This document shows positions 37,961-47,853 of a stretch of 59,111 nucleotides of DNA, in pieces. The position numbers were made by a program, and so were the translations under genes. The notes beneath the pieces were generated by a model. It was not told the DNA's origin and made no database searches. It was given only the letters and a program-made list of their open reading frames with translations. The stretch spans positions 1 to 59,111 of the forward strand of contig PLUB01000113.1 in the NCBI GenBank assembly GCA_003164755.1, in the 5' to 3' direction. This stretch comes from Methanosarcina sp. Its GTDB lineage: Archaea; Halobacteriota; Methanosarcinia; Methanosarcinales; Methanosarcinaceae. Positions within the stretch are counted from its first letter, which is position 1. Each line of letters begins with the position of its first letter.

Positions 37961-39020
37961 AGAGAATTCAGATTTACCGCTAATTTTTTCTTCGTGGAAA
38001 TACTGTCCAAATCTTTCCTGCCAATTTCTGTATTTGTCCCTATTTTTTCTTTTCTGGTTCATTATTCTTTGAATTTAAAAATAGTTTCAGCTATCCTTAA
38101 AATATTCCATTTATTTTCAATGTCATCAACTGATAGAGATTATAACAAAAATAATTACACAACATCTTCAGATTCACTCTTTTTAACATTAATGACAAGA
38201 ACTTTTCCTGCTTTGATATCATTTTAATTACTTCATAAATTAATTCCCATACAGCTCGTTTTGAGCTAATCTTCTTGTTTCTTAATATATCACCAATTTC
38301 CATATGATGTTGTTTTACTGCTCTTTTAATTGTTGCATCAGAACCTTTTGATTTTGCCTCAAAGTATCCTCTGTCTCTTTAAACAACTTCATTTTTTTTG
38401 ATTAAATCTACCCAAAAATCATTACGTTATGCAATTGTTGTCTTGAATCTTCTGATCAGCTCATAATCCCTTTTAATAGTATGCTATGAAGTTTACATCA
38501 AAAGTGTTACTTATCCCCATCTTTTATCTATTTTCCATCTCTACCTTCCCTTTTTTTACTTTATTTTCTCGATGTTTATCCGCTTTTGTATATCCAAAAT
38601 CTGAATGGATAACAGTAGAATCCTAAATCTTTCCAGTTTCATTTTCAAACCAAGGCAATTAAGTTGACTTTGCAACTGTGCCCATATTTCTTCTTCTTTA
38701 CAGTTACCAATGGTTATTTTTCTGGATGACCAGACTGTGGTTTTGTCTAGGATGCGATCTGAAAAACCAAGAAATTTCCTGAAAGAAATTCTATCAATAC
38801 AATGTTTCCCAAGTTCAAAGTCTGAAAGACCATGACATTGCTGTAAAACAAAAATTTTAACCATGATGATTACTTCAGCTACATGTCTGCCTCAGTAAAC
38901 TGTTTTGTAAAAATATATAGACTCAAAAATGATACGAAAAAATTTTCAATCAATTCAGAAATCAATTTCAGCAAGTTCGTCTCCAACTGACTTGTCATGC
39001 TTGTGAGTCTTTACATTATT
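37961..39020 (-). pseudogene. Degraded IS5-type insertion sequence (DDE transposase)
   Basis: The minus strand carries, in order and across stops: GDELAEIDF, GRHVAEVIIMVKIFVLQQCH, GLSDFELGKHCIDRISFRKF followed by LGFSDRILDKTTVW, and then GDILRNKKISSKRAVWELIY followed by LKRVNLKMLCNYFCYNLYQL. These are N- and C-terminal signatures of IS5-type transposases. The central catalytic region is shortened and frameshifted. One terminus is visible at 37961 as AGAGAATTCAGATTTACC, matching the AGAGGATTYCGATWWAC family; the other end is lost. The element cannot be autonomous. Confidence 0.7.
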
Positions 39021-39168
39021 AAGTTTTACATCGTAAAGCTTTGAAGGAAGCTATTAAATCATGAAGGAAAACTAAAACTGAATCGATACACTAAAATAAA
39101 ATATAAAACAATGTGTTGAAAAACAGTTTTTGAGAGCCAAAAATGCTGTTTTAAAGAAACCTTAATTT

Positions 39169-39828
39169 TCAGGTATCTTCTAGCAGCTTTTTTACGGTTT
39201 CAAGCACAAGGATTGCATCTTCCTTTTTCACGTCGACTTGTCTGACGATACAAACATCTAGAATTGATTTTCTCTTCTCTTCCGGGATCAGACCTCTTTT
39301 TGTTCCTTCCTTTATAAGTCCAAGATAGCTTCTGTCCGGATAATATGTGTTAACCGCAAGCTTCAGGAGATCATTATGCTCTTTTTTACTTACAACTCCG
39401 GCAGCCACAGCGACTTTCAAGGTTTCTCTTATATTAACCAGGGGCACGGAAATAGGTTCAAAAGTATCAGGGTTGGTGCTGACTGCTATCTCATCATCTG
39501 ATTCAAATGTTCCGTCCCTGTACCACTCGTAAACTTTTCCTACCCCTATCATCCCGTGGGTATCCAGTTCCGAGGCTCTGAGGGCTCCCATGCTGGAGCC
39601 TCCGATGACTTTTACTCCTGCATTGAGGGCGGATATAATCTCCCTGTGTCCTACTGCGGCTCTGTCAAAAAAAATCCCATCTATGATCCCTATGATCTGA
39701 TATCCTTTCTGGACGAATATTTCAAGCTGGAACCTGCATACAGGAGGCTGGTAATTTACCCTCAATATTTTTTTTGCATCCTCGTGACTGATGCTGTTAC
39801 CTGTAAAGATTACTGCTCTTGATTTCAT
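39169..39828 (-). CDS. tfuA: TfuA-related protein for McrA glycine thioamidation
   Basis: A TfuA-family protein that works with YcaO. In Methanosarcina the ycaO-tfuA pair is required to convert a glycine of the methyl-coenzyme M reductase alpha subunit to thioglycine. Visible core: IIDGIFFDRAAVGHREIISA then KVIGGSSMGALRASELDTHG, the conserved TfuA motif. The frame opens at 39840, but the ATG at 39828 forms an ATGA overlap with the ycaO stop and has GGAAAAGACG upstream, so I start there (219 residues). TfuA is thought to supply or activate the sulfur source. Confidence 0.92.
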   Translation of the reverse strand: MKSRAVIFTGNSISHEDAKKILRVNYQPPVCRFQLEIFVQKGYQIIGIIDGIFFDRAAVGHREIISALNAGVKVIGGSSMGALRASELDTHGMIGVGKVYEWYRDGTFESDDEIAVSTNPDTFEPISVPLVNIRETLKVAVAAGVVSKKEHNDLLKLAVNTYYPDRSYLGLIKEGTKRGLIPEEKRKSILDVCIVRQVDVKKEDAILVLETVKKLLEDT

Positions 39829-41099
39829 CGTCTTTTCCATGACTTATCATTTATATCCCTGGAAAAATATTTCTTCTGCCCGGAAGCAATTCTTTTTCCT
39901 TTTCGATCACGATCAATAGTGAAAAGCTCAAAGCCAGGGATAATTACTCTAACAACCGGAACTGCAACTTCTTTCCTTGAGAGGTCAACTACTAGTACTT
40001 TTTCGGCAATGCCCCTAAGCTTTTCGAGTATCAAATCGATGTTTTCTGCAGGACTTTTTCTGGATAGATCTTGCACTTCAGAGAGGGAAACTTTTTCTCC
40101 TTCTTCGAACCAGAAATAGTTCAGGCGCTTCATTCGATCGTAGCCTACACTTCTGATAAAACCTTCTCTATCCGTATCCTCCCTTGCCCCCTGGATCTGA
40201 ACTACCCGCGACTGAGCAGCTTCAGTTATAGCCCTTAAAACCGCAGTTTCAGGTTTTAGGTGGGAACCTGCTCCCATGACTAGAAGAGCTGGATCTTTCA
40301 ACTTTACATCATCAGTTGCTGCAATCACTGTTGGAATTCCAATATCTGTGGGAACAAGCCAGATCTTCAACTCTATTTCCGCATCTTTGAACTTTCTGGC
40401 AATCTCATAGAGATGGCCATCTTCTTTAGTCAGCAATATTTCTTTTCCAAGGTTGCGTGTAAACTGAGCTATACTAATTGCATCTCTTTCTATGACCTCA
40501 AGCATTCCATGCAGTATAGCTTCTTCAATTACGTTCCCAGATGCTAACCCATTGGTATTACTCAGAAAAAGTTTATGACATTGACCTGGTGCATCATAGG
40601 GATGGTAAACCGCATTTGCGCTTACGAACACTTCTTCTTCGTTTATTAAATCGTACGCTCCCACCCATTCAAGTAAGGACTGGGGAATATAGGGCTGAGG
40701 CAGAAGGAGGGTCTTTGGATCCAGTACATTGAAGCTTTTTATGGCTTTGGCATAGGATTCGACTAGAGCTGGAGCTGAAATGCCTTCTGCAATGTTTTCA
40801 TTCAGGCCCGGCTTTTCTGCCAGACAGCGCTCAAAACTCTCCATTATAGCCGAAATCCGAGCTCTCTGCTCGGTCGAACCCTTGCCTGAGTATATACTGA
40901 TCGCTCCCTGAGCGGCACTGGGGCGGATTGCCGAAAAAATAGGGATTCCTAGCCTGTCCAAGTTTGTAATGTCTGCAATTCGAGTAACACCTATCTTTTT
41001 TATCTTATCTTTAGTGTTTTCCAGGGTTGTAGCTTCATCATACACTCGCTGTGTACCTTCAATATATGAGAGAGACCTGTCAATTTTAATCTCGGCCAT
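39825..41099 (-). CDS. ycaO: YcaO cyclodehydratase-type protein for McrA thioglycine
   Basis: A YcaO protein that uses ATP to activate a peptide amide for thiolation. With the adjacent TfuA it installs thioglycine in McrA, a modification that matters most under growth stress or elevated temperature. ATP- and metal-binding segments are visible: STEQRARISAIMESFERC and NVIEEAILHGMLEVIERDA, both with the spaced glutamates of the YcaO fold. Length 424 is typical. It is translationally coupled to tfuA. A GATGTACACA-ended repeat lies about 140 bases upstream. Confidence 0.93.
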   Translation of the reverse strand: MAEIKIDRSLSYIEGTQRVYDEATTLENTKDKIKKIGVTRIADITNLDRLGIPIFSAIRPSAAQGAISIYSGKGSTEQRARISAIMESFERCLAEKPGLNENIAEGISAPALVESYAKAIKSFNVLDPKTLLLPQPYIPQSLLEWVGAYDLINEEEVFVSANAVYHPYDAPGQCHKLFLSNTNGLASGNVIEEAILHGMLEVIERDAISIAQFTRNLGKEILLTKEDGHLYEIARKFKDAEIELKIWLVPTDIGIPTVIAATDDVKLKDPALLVMGAGSHLKPETAVLRAITEAAQSRVVQIQGAREDTDREGFIRSVGYDRMKRLNYFWFEEGEKVSLSEVQDLSRKSPAENIDLILEKLRGIAEKVLVVDLSRKEVAVPVVRVIIPGFELFTIDRDRKGKRIASGQKKYFSRDINDKSWKRR

Positions 41100-41240
41100 A
41101 GTTAGAACCTTCTTGTTTCATGTATATGTTTTGTGATTTTCCGAATCTTGAATCTTTTTCGATTTTACATAGTTTTTATGTAAACTTTTTTTTGGTGAAT
41201 AAAATCTAAACAGAATAGTGCTATATATCCCATTTTCCAC

Positions 41241-41356
41241 AGATGTACACATATGTAGAATTTGTTTACCTTTTGGCCACAATTATTTATTGAAAGTCAG
41301 CTTAATTTTTAAGCTACTTCCATATTGATAAATACATGGCATTTTTGTGTACATCT
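41241..41356 (-). mobile_element. MITE-like repeat, GATGTACACAAA family, upstream of ycaO
   Basis: It starts AGATGTACACATATGTAG and ends CATTTTTGTGTACATCT. Reverse-complemented, it aligns over its whole length with 53058-53187, including GCTTAAAAATTAAGCTGACT, and CAAATTCTACA. It lies between ycaO and the HAD phosphatase gene in the 5' region of ycaO. Confidence 0.75.
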
Positions 41357-41588
41357 AAAGAAAGTGGATATGAAGAAAATAGGAACACAAAGCCTATTTG
41401 TGTATTATGAAGTTTACGATTCTGTCAAATATGGGTTAAATATCTTTTTTGTCAAAAAATTTGGTGGTCCACCAATAATGAGTTGATGTTTATCCAGAAA
41501 AGTCACATACTTGCTCTTTACATCTCATTTTCTGCAATGTGAAGTTTTTAGGACTAAATGCAGAAAATAATTCTGAAAACTTAACAAT

Positions 41589-42233
41589 CTATTTTTGGAG
41601 GATGTTTTCCAAAAAATCAATAAGAGCAGCATGATCTCTGAACACAAGATCTGCATGTTGCAATTTATCAGGCTCAAGTGTGCTTGCAACTGCAACACAA
41701 TAGATTTCAGCTCTTTTCGCGGCAGTGATACCCAGAGGTGAATTCTCAATTACAATGCACTCATTTTTAGCAATATCAAGTTTTGCAAGGGCTTTGAGGA
41801 AGGGGGCTGGATCAGGTTTTCCGCGCTCAAAATCTTCTCCGGTGATGATAACTCCAAAACAACCTAAAAAAAACTTATTCATAACTTTTTCAACCACGCT
41901 GCGGCTTGACCCGGAAACTGCAGCGAGCTTGAAATACCGTTTCAATTTCTTGACGCAATCTGGAATGCTTTTAAAGGGTTTTATCTGATCAAACTCAAAT
42001 ATTTCGCGTTTCTTATTAACCAAATACTCGAAATACGAAGGCTCAGGCTCTTTTCCAGCTTTTTGAAAAATTGCTTTAATTATCGCTCTTTCGTTTGAGC
42101 CTTCTAGCGCATAAATATCATCCCTAGTAATATGAATGCCAACTTCATAAAAAACATTAGCCCATGCATCGGCATGAAAGCGCATGGAGTCCACAAGAAC
42201 CCCGTCTACATCGAAAATAATTGCTTTCAACAT
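41589..42233 (-). CDS. HAD-family phosphatase, beta-phosphoglucomutase-like
   Basis: A 214-residue HAD hydrolase. Motif I FDVDGVLVDS has the catalytic D8 and D10, motif II is AAVSGSSRSVVEKV, motif III includes the lysine of GKPDPAPFLKAL, and motif IV is IVIENSPLGITAAK. The cap inserted after motif I (about 16-80) is helical, typical of beta-phosphoglucomutase and sugar-phosphate phosphatases. The substrate cannot be fixed from sequence. It is separated by 490 bases from ycaO, so probably not in that operon; upstream DNA is TATA-rich. Confidence 0.85.
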   Translation of the reverse strand: MLKAIIFDVDGVLVDSMRFHADAWANVFYEVGIHITRDDIYALEGSNERAIIKAIFQKAGKEPEPSYFEYLVNKKREIFEFDQIKPFKSIPDCVKKLKRYFKLAAVSGSSRSVVEKVMNKFFLGCFGVIITGEDFERGKPDPAPFLKALAKLDIAKNECIVIENSPLGITAAKRAEIYCVAVASTLEPDKLQHADLVFRDHAALIDFLENILQK

Positions 42234-43072
42234 ATGTTATATAGATTAACTAATTATATATATGAACATTTTATTATTCAACTTGTGTTGATCAATTTCG
42301 TGAGTTTTCTACTACTAACAAAGATTATACCGTAATGATAATTGGTTGTATGCTGATTTTGCTGCGAAATCACTAATGTCAAGAAATCATTGTACAAGAA
42401 TTTTTGATTGGTTTTCTCCCCTTTAAGGGATAAAAACAACTTTTTGATTTTTCAGTTGTTGTATATGTTTTAGTAAAAACTGTTTACTTATCTCTATATT
42501 TAGATAAAAATTTTCTCAATTTTTGGGTGAAATAGAGTAAATGCACAAGTATTGATACAGAAAACTATGCCTATTTTAGGATCACTCCAGCTACATTTCA
42601 TGAGAAGTATATCTCCATAAGATATGGTTCTATTTGAAATTTGTTAATTCTATCGATTTTTGCCTATGCTTTTCTTAACTCAATCATTCTATTATATAGG
42701 AATATACAAGTTTTCAACGACTTATGTAAATAAATGAAAAAAAATGGTAAGAAACGCATAGGTAAAATCTAGTAAATCCTAATGCTGTAGATTTCAGATT
42801 GAAGCAAAAACGAGGAAAGTATCTTATAAAAATCAGTTTTTTAAGTATAATATAGTTGTCATCTTACCCGAAAATCTAGTTTTTCCCTCTAATTTTTAAT
42901 GACTATAATGTCAATAAGTGTCGAGACTTAGTCTGAACACTAATTCTTGATTTAAGAATGCCACAACCACCTGACTTCCGCTTTTTAGCTTTTTATTATT
43001 CCTTTCCCTCTATTTGTTAGTTCTATATTCCAGTGATTCTCAAAACTCTGAAAGTGACACTATGATAAGGAA
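42234..43072. other. AT-rich intergenic region
   Basis: About 840 bases. No gene, paired termini or conserved coding fragment recognised; short hairpins such as CCCCTTTAAGGG near 42420 are present. Confidence 0.35.
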
Positions 43073-43706
43073 TCAAATTATGTCTAACGAATTCAAGCCT
43101 ACTTTAATAAAAGTTAACCCAAATATAATCTGTGCAATTCCCAAAATGCGAATGATTAAAAAATAGTAGTTACTGTTAATGAAATATTTTGAGTTCTCTA
43201 TAATTAACGCTACAATTACCTTTGATCCTACAAGAAAACTATAGAAACCAATAATAAATAAAATTGTAGCCCAAACATGAATACTGAAACTCTTAAAAAT
43301 TATTGGTCCACCTATCGAAAGCCAAAATATGTATGGATGTGGATTTACAAAGTTAACAATAATTCCCCTTTTAAGGCCAGCTTTTTTGTTTAACTTAAAT
43401 TCAGCGCTTTTTTGCTTGATTTTCACAGATTCTATTCCTGAATATATGAGATACGATGCACCGAAAAATGCAATAATTCCGATAATAAAATTATAGCTAG
43501 TCAAATATGACAAAATAAATAATATAGATAATACTATTGGCAAGTCAGTAATCAAAGGAGATATCGCAACCTTTATTCCTTCCCATTTGCCGTGTTGTAG
43601 AGTCTCAGAAATAGTTATTGTTTAATAGTGGACCTGGAGATATTCCTGAAGCAAGGCCAAGAAATGATCCTAAGGCTAAAAATTCAATAATCTCTAACAT
43701 GCGCAT
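43073..43706 (-). pseudogene. LysE-type amino-acid exporter with a single frameshift
   Basis: From ATG at 43706 the frame reads MRMLEIIEFLALGSFLGLAS then GISPGPLL and stops soon after. Shifting one base near 43615-43620 (one A too many in TTAAAC) restores TISETLQHGKWEGIKVAISP and runs on without interruption as LITDLPIVLSILFILSYLTS to the end (43073). Together they make a complete LysE-family exporter with about six transmembrane segments; SPGPL is the conserved N-terminal motif. Only one lesion is seen, so inactivation is recent, or the base is a sequencing error. Confidence 0.75.
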
Positions 43707-43934
43707 TCTGCCTTAATTTTAGATTCCAGTTTTAATTCAAGAAATATCCATTACCACTGAATAAGCTACTACTTTTATACTCCAATATATAAAATATAAC
43801 CTTACAAATCAAACTCATTCTCTAATAATTTAAAAATATGGTAATTCGTAAAAAATATTTTTTTTGCTATCACTCAAAGAATATGTATTTTATGCAATAA
43901 AATTTAATAAGTATAATTGTGTATTATTAAATTG

Positions 43935-44876
43935 ATGAAAGAGGACCAAGCTAGCTTTACTGCAATGTTGGTAGCCTACATGCGTGCTTATCATGCAATG
44001 CATGATACCCCTAAAATTTTTGATGATTTTCTTGCCTACCGTTTGATACCGGAGGACAAACGAGCACTAATTGAACAATACTTGAGTGGGTGGAATGAAC
44101 AGTTAAATGACACTGAGCATGCTAAATTGCGTTCTGACCATACAACATCATCATCCTTAATGCAAGTAATTAATAATATTATTAATGAACAGAAATGGGC
44201 AGCACAACTTTTCAGCCGTTCGCGGTATGCGGAAGACACCCTAGAAAAAGCTATCAAGCAAGGGGTAAAACAGTATGTGATTCTCGGGGCAGGAATGGAT
44301 ACCTTTGCATTCAGGCAACCTGAAATGATGAAAAAGTTGGAAGTGTTTGAGGTTGACCATCCTGCTACACAAGAATTTAAGCTTCATCGACTTGCTGAGT
44401 TGGAATGGAAACATCCAGCAAAATTACATTTTATTCCTATAGATTTCACGAAGGAAAGTCTGGTAACAGCACTAACTAGCTCATCATCGTATGATCCAAA
44501 AGTTAAAACCTTCTTTAATTGGCTTGGTGTCACTTACTTCTTGACCAGAGATGAAGTATTCACAATATTTCATTCCATCACGGAAATTGCTCCTGCGGAC
44601 AGCACTATTGTTTTTGATTACCTCGATACCGATGCATTTATCTATGAGAAATCGTCTCCACAAATGCAAAAATCATTGGAGTATTTGAGAAAGATAGGCG
44701 AACCGATGATTACTGGCTTCAATCCATCAACGTTAGCTGAAGATATCGCAAGTTTGGGATTTCATCTCCAGGAAAATTTGAGCCCAAAAGACATCGAAAG
44801 ACGTTATTTACAAGGACGCACTGATGGATATCAAGTGCATGAGCATTTATACTTTGCATGTGCAGTTGTCGAATAA
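43935..44876 (+). CDS. Class I SAM-dependent methyltransferase (TIGR00027/leucine carboxyl methyltransferase type)
   Basis: A 313-residue methyltransferase of the leucine carboxyl methyltransferase-like family. It has the SAM-binding motif YVILGAGMDTFAFR, then EVFEVDHPATQEFK (acidic residue for the ribose), then FNWLGVTYFLTRDEVF. Family members are common in bacteria, actinobacteria in particular, and methylate small carboxylate or natural-product substrates. The frame opens 6 codons earlier, but MKEDQASFTAMLVAYMRA at 43935 is the family start. No ribosome site is visible, so it may be leaderless. It is a single gene among decayed neighbours, suggesting horizontal acquisition. Confidence 0.8.
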   Translation: MKEDQASFTAMLVAYMRAYHAMHDTPKIFDDFLAYRLIPEDKRALIEQYLSGWNEQLNDTEHAKLRSDHTTSSSLMQVINNIINEQKWAAQLFSRSRYAEDTLEKAIKQGVKQYVILGAGMDTFAFRQPEMMKKLEVFEVDHPATQEFKLHRLAELEWKHPAKLHFIPIDFTKESLVTALTSSSSYDPKVKTFFNWLGVTYFLTRDEVFTIFHSITEIAPADSTIVFDYLDTDAFIYEKSSPQMQKSLEYLRKIGEPMITGFNPSTLAEDIASLGFHLQENLSPKDIERRYLQGRTDGYQVHEHLYFACAVVE

Positions 44877-45368
44877 CCAGGCACAGAATATATTTCCCTA
44901 CGTAAAGACAGCAAATTTTGTCATTAATTTGTTACTCAACTCTTTTCCACTTTGTGCCAACTCAACAAACACATTATGGGTTTCTCACTATATAAGAGAA
45001 TTTTATCAAGCGATACTTTATAGTAAGTTTTACCGAGATCGATATCTTTCATACATGCTACTCAAGTTAAATGATCAGATTTCTTATATCTTCACCAGAA
45101 GATGCTGTTGTTATTGCTCATTAGTTTAATTTCTTGTAAAGAGAGTTTGCTATTATCTAGTGGATCCAGATGAAGATCACCATCACTACAGTATCCAGCA
45201 GAGTGAAAAAAGAGATTTATCATATATGCTTATTCAATCATATCATTTCTATATATAAGCGGAAATACAAATGCGATCTGTTAACCTATATAAAGCATTA
45301 AAGACCAGCTGCTATATAAAGAGTCGGCCCCATAAATATTATAGAAAAACGAAAAAGAGGAGTTAGGT
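44877..45368. other. Intergenic region with tandem TATA boxes before the UspA pair
   Basis: No gene is supported; the 3' overlap frame at 44824-45129 is a shadow. ATATATAAG lies at 45251-45259, CTATATAAAG at 45286-45295 and again at 45312-45321. The last two are identical 10-mers 26 bases apart, so more than one promoter may drive uspA. Confidence 0.5.
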
Positions 45369-45824
45369 ATGAATAGTAGTATTTTCAAGAAGATAATGGT
45401 TGCAACCGATGGTTCAGAACTAACAAAAAAAGCAGTTGATTCAGCAATTGAAATTACAAAGTTAAACGAAGCAAAGTTGTATGCTGTACATGTAGTCGCT
45501 CCAGGAGATTTTGCGATAACTCAAAATGAGCCAAGAGATGCAGAATGGAAAAAGGAAATTAAAGAGCATCTTACAACACAAGGTAAGGAAGCTACGGCTT
45601 ATGTAGAGAATGTTGGAAAAGCTGCAAATATTGAGGTAGAATCTGTAATTCTTGAAGGAAATCCTGCGGATGAGATTGTCGATTTTGCAGAAAAAAATGA
45701 AATTGATCTTATCGTTATGGGTACACTTGGAAAAACAGGGATAAAGAGGTTCCTACTCGGAAGTGTAGCCGAAAATGTGGTTAGACACTCAAAAAAAGCA
45801 GTCCTTGTTGTAAGGAGAGATTGA
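45369..45824 (+). CDS. Universal stress protein UspA
   Basis: A 151-residue UspA-fold protein that probably binds ATP. The start IFKKIMVATDGSELTKKAVD contains the canonical first strand and Asp; the ATP-binding signature is GTLGKTGIKRFLLGSVAENV (G-2x-G-9x-G-S). Usp proteins act in stress tolerance, often as homodimers or hetero-oligomers. The ATG is preceded by GAGGAG. The stop is followed 9 bases later by the start of a second usp gene, so the two form an operon. Confidence 0.92.
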   Translation: MNSSIFKKIMVATDGSELTKKAVDSAIEITKLNEAKLYAVHVVAPGDFAITQNEPRDAEWKKEIKEHLTTQGKEATAYVENVGKAANIEVESVILEGNPADEIVDFAEKNEIDLIVMGTLGKTGIKRFLLGSVAENVVRHSKKAVLVVRRD

Positions 45825-45833
45825 GGGTTTTAG

Positions 45834-46325
45834 ATGGGAATTGTTGATTTTAAGAAAATAAGGATTGCTACCGACGGTTCAACCTGCTCCGAGTTGGCTG
45901 CCGACAAAGGTATAGCGTTTGCTAGATTGAGTGGTGGAACGGTTTATGCAGTCCATGTATTGTCAAAAGCTTACTTATCTGCTATGGATGAGAGTGCCTA
46001 TTCTGCTGTTGGTACGAATCCTTATTGGGAATCGATAAAGGAGGCGTTTCAAAAACATTGGCATTAGGCTTTAGAGTATGTAAAAGATTTAGGAAAGATT
46101 AAAGGAGTTAATGTAGAATCTGTCATGCTTGAAGGAAATCCTGCAGACGAGCTGATCAGGTATGCTGAAGAGAATAAAATGGATATTGTTATTATGAGTA
46201 CTCTCGGAAAGTCAGGAATAGATAGATTTATTCTGGGTAGCGTAACAGAAAATAGTCTCCGCCACTCGAAAGTTCCTGTTATGGTTGTGAAGAAAAAGTA
46301 TAAGCCATGGGCTGAGTGCAAGTAA
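45834..46325 (+). CDS. Second UspA, interrupted by one in-frame TAG
   Basis: The frame starts MGIVDFKKIRIATDGSTCSE and reads to FQKHWH, then TAG at 46065-46067, then continues in the same frame as ALEYVKDLGKIKGVNVESVM and GTLGKSGIDRF-type STLGKSGIDRFILGSVTENS, ending at 46325. Across the TAG the product would be 163 residues, a full-length Usp with the ATP signature beyond the stop. The residue aligned in the first UspA is Glu (GKEATAYV), so GAG to TAG is a simple nonsense change. In Methanosarcina, UAG can also be read as pyrrolysine. Its ribosome site GAGGG is good. Whether it is functional is undecided. Confidence 0.7.
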
Positions 46326-46817
46326 ACAATAACTTGTGGTGTAAGCCAAATAAGGAAACTAATCATCTAATAACCACCTAACTTAGTCATATCAGATGAA
46401 GTGATTTGAGGTATCGGATTATGAAATATAAGGCGCTTCGCTATTTCAAGTGAATAATTTAAAATCATTTTCTAAATGCTGCATAATATATGTGATATTT
46501 GGAAACAGCTATTTAGGGAAATGACATTCATTATCGATGTTAATTTATTAGTGTAGTTACTTTTCAACTGAAAAATTATTTTCAACCCACACAAAATAGC
46601 GAAGAGCCAGAATATTGTTTATGTGTCAATAAACTCGATTATTCAATATCAGATAGAATGTACTTATTATGTCATGTTAATAGCTCAATAAATACAAAAA
46701 AAGTACAATCTGCAATTGAAGCACAAAATCAAATGCAATAGGATTGCAATCAAACTCTTTTTTAAACAATTATAGACTTAATGCAGTTGATTTTTCAATT
46801 CAACTGCTTAAGCCCTA
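46326..46817. other. Intergenic sequence
   Basis: About 490 bases with no recognisable gene or repeat; AT-rich. Confidence 0.35.
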
Positions 46818-47010
46818 ATTAGGTTATGCTTGTTTTTTCTGCTACTGTGAACCTCATAGTGAATTCAGCCCCGTTGTTCCTTTTAAGTTCAAATTCTCCA
46901 TCTAACTGATCCATAAGGGAAGCTACCAGCTGGAATCCTAGACTTTCAATATCTCCAAACTCAAGGTTTTCAGGTACTCTATCCCATCATCTGAGACTGT
47001 TAGAATGAAA
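46818..47010 (-). pseudogene. Histidine-kinase ATPase-domain fragment
   Basis: The minus strand encodes ILTVSDDG then, in a shifted frame, NLEFGDIESLGFQLVASLMD and QLDGEFELKRNNGAEFTMRF. This is the C-terminal part of an HATPase_c domain of a Methanosarcina-type sensor kinase (SLGLQLVxxLVDQLDGEIELxRxNGTEFxIxF). The rest of the kinase is absent. Confidence 0.6.
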
Positions 47011-47566
47011 CTGGTACTATTATAATTTTCAAGTTTTTAATAAAATTCAAATTGCATGGCAATAATTGAACTAGCTTGCAACTTTTAAGACATTTGTCCA
47101 CATAAAAATACCATTTTTTGATGCTACTATGTATTATTTTGGTAATCTTCCCGGTGAGAGCAATCAATGATAATAGTAATTGGTACACTGCAACAAAGTA
47201 TCGATTACAGGATTTAGAACGCAATATAGTACAGGAACTATGCCTTTGAAAATAGGCTTTCTTGGATCTTTTATAGGTTCATTATGATATAATCTTATTT
47301 GTTATAATTTTAAACGTATCCGGATTGAAAAACTAGAAAAAAAAGAAGATGATATCTATGAATAAAAAATAAATTTAATGATGACCTAGCTCCACAAAAT
47401 AGAAGAATAACTAGTAAATTCTGTACAATAATAAGATTATATATAAGCAGCATAGATATATATATATAAATAACAATACTTTTTGTTAATTTATGTACAC
47501 TTCTTTTTTTAATTGTATCTTGGCTTATTTTAGGAGAACTACCATATTTAAAAAGGAAACAATTGC
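47011..47566. other. AT-rich intergenic region
   Basis: About 550 bases. A 74-codon minus frame at 47000-47224 shows no motif. TATATATATAAATAAC near 47460 could be a promoter for the following surface-protein relic. Confidence 0.35.
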
Positions 47567-47692
47567 ATGATAATTAAACAAACTTTGTATAAAATCGCCT
47601 TAATTTCAACAGCTATGATTTTAATGTTGGTGAATATCGTAGATGCAGTGCCATATGCATATATTACGAACTCTAGCAGCAATACTATCTAA
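47567..47692 (+). pseudogene. N-terminal relic of a YVTN-type surface beta-propeller protein
   Basis: The ATG begins a 41-residue frame with a signal peptide (MIIKQTLYKIALISTAMILM followed by LVNIVDA) and then VPYAYITNSSSNTI, the first YVTN-like beta-propeller strand. A stop falls exactly where a 139-bp inverted-repeat element starts, and no further propeller blades are found after it. The gene is truncated. Confidence 0.55.
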
Positions 47693-47693
47693 T

Positions 47694-47832
47694 TTAGAGC
47701 CTATTCGAAAAATCATAGGGCATTTTGTAAAAGTTATAATGAGTCTATAATATCGAGTATCCATTCTTGTTGTAATATTGTTGATTGTAAAAGTTGCAAA
47801 GTAATTCACAAAACTTTTTGGATAGGCTCTAA
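47694..47832. mobile_element. 139-bp MITE-like element with GAGCCTATCC-type termini
   Basis: The left end TTAGAGCCTATTCGAAAA and the right end TTTTTGGATAGGCTCTAA are near-perfect inverted repeats. Interior sequence has no coding capacity. It lies at the truncation point of the YVTN-type gene. Termini of this form (GAGCCTATCCGAAAA) are seen in IS5-type elements, so it may be a derivative; parent not in the window. Confidence 0.6.
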
Positions 47833-47853
47833 TTGGGGCTTCCGATTAGCTTT

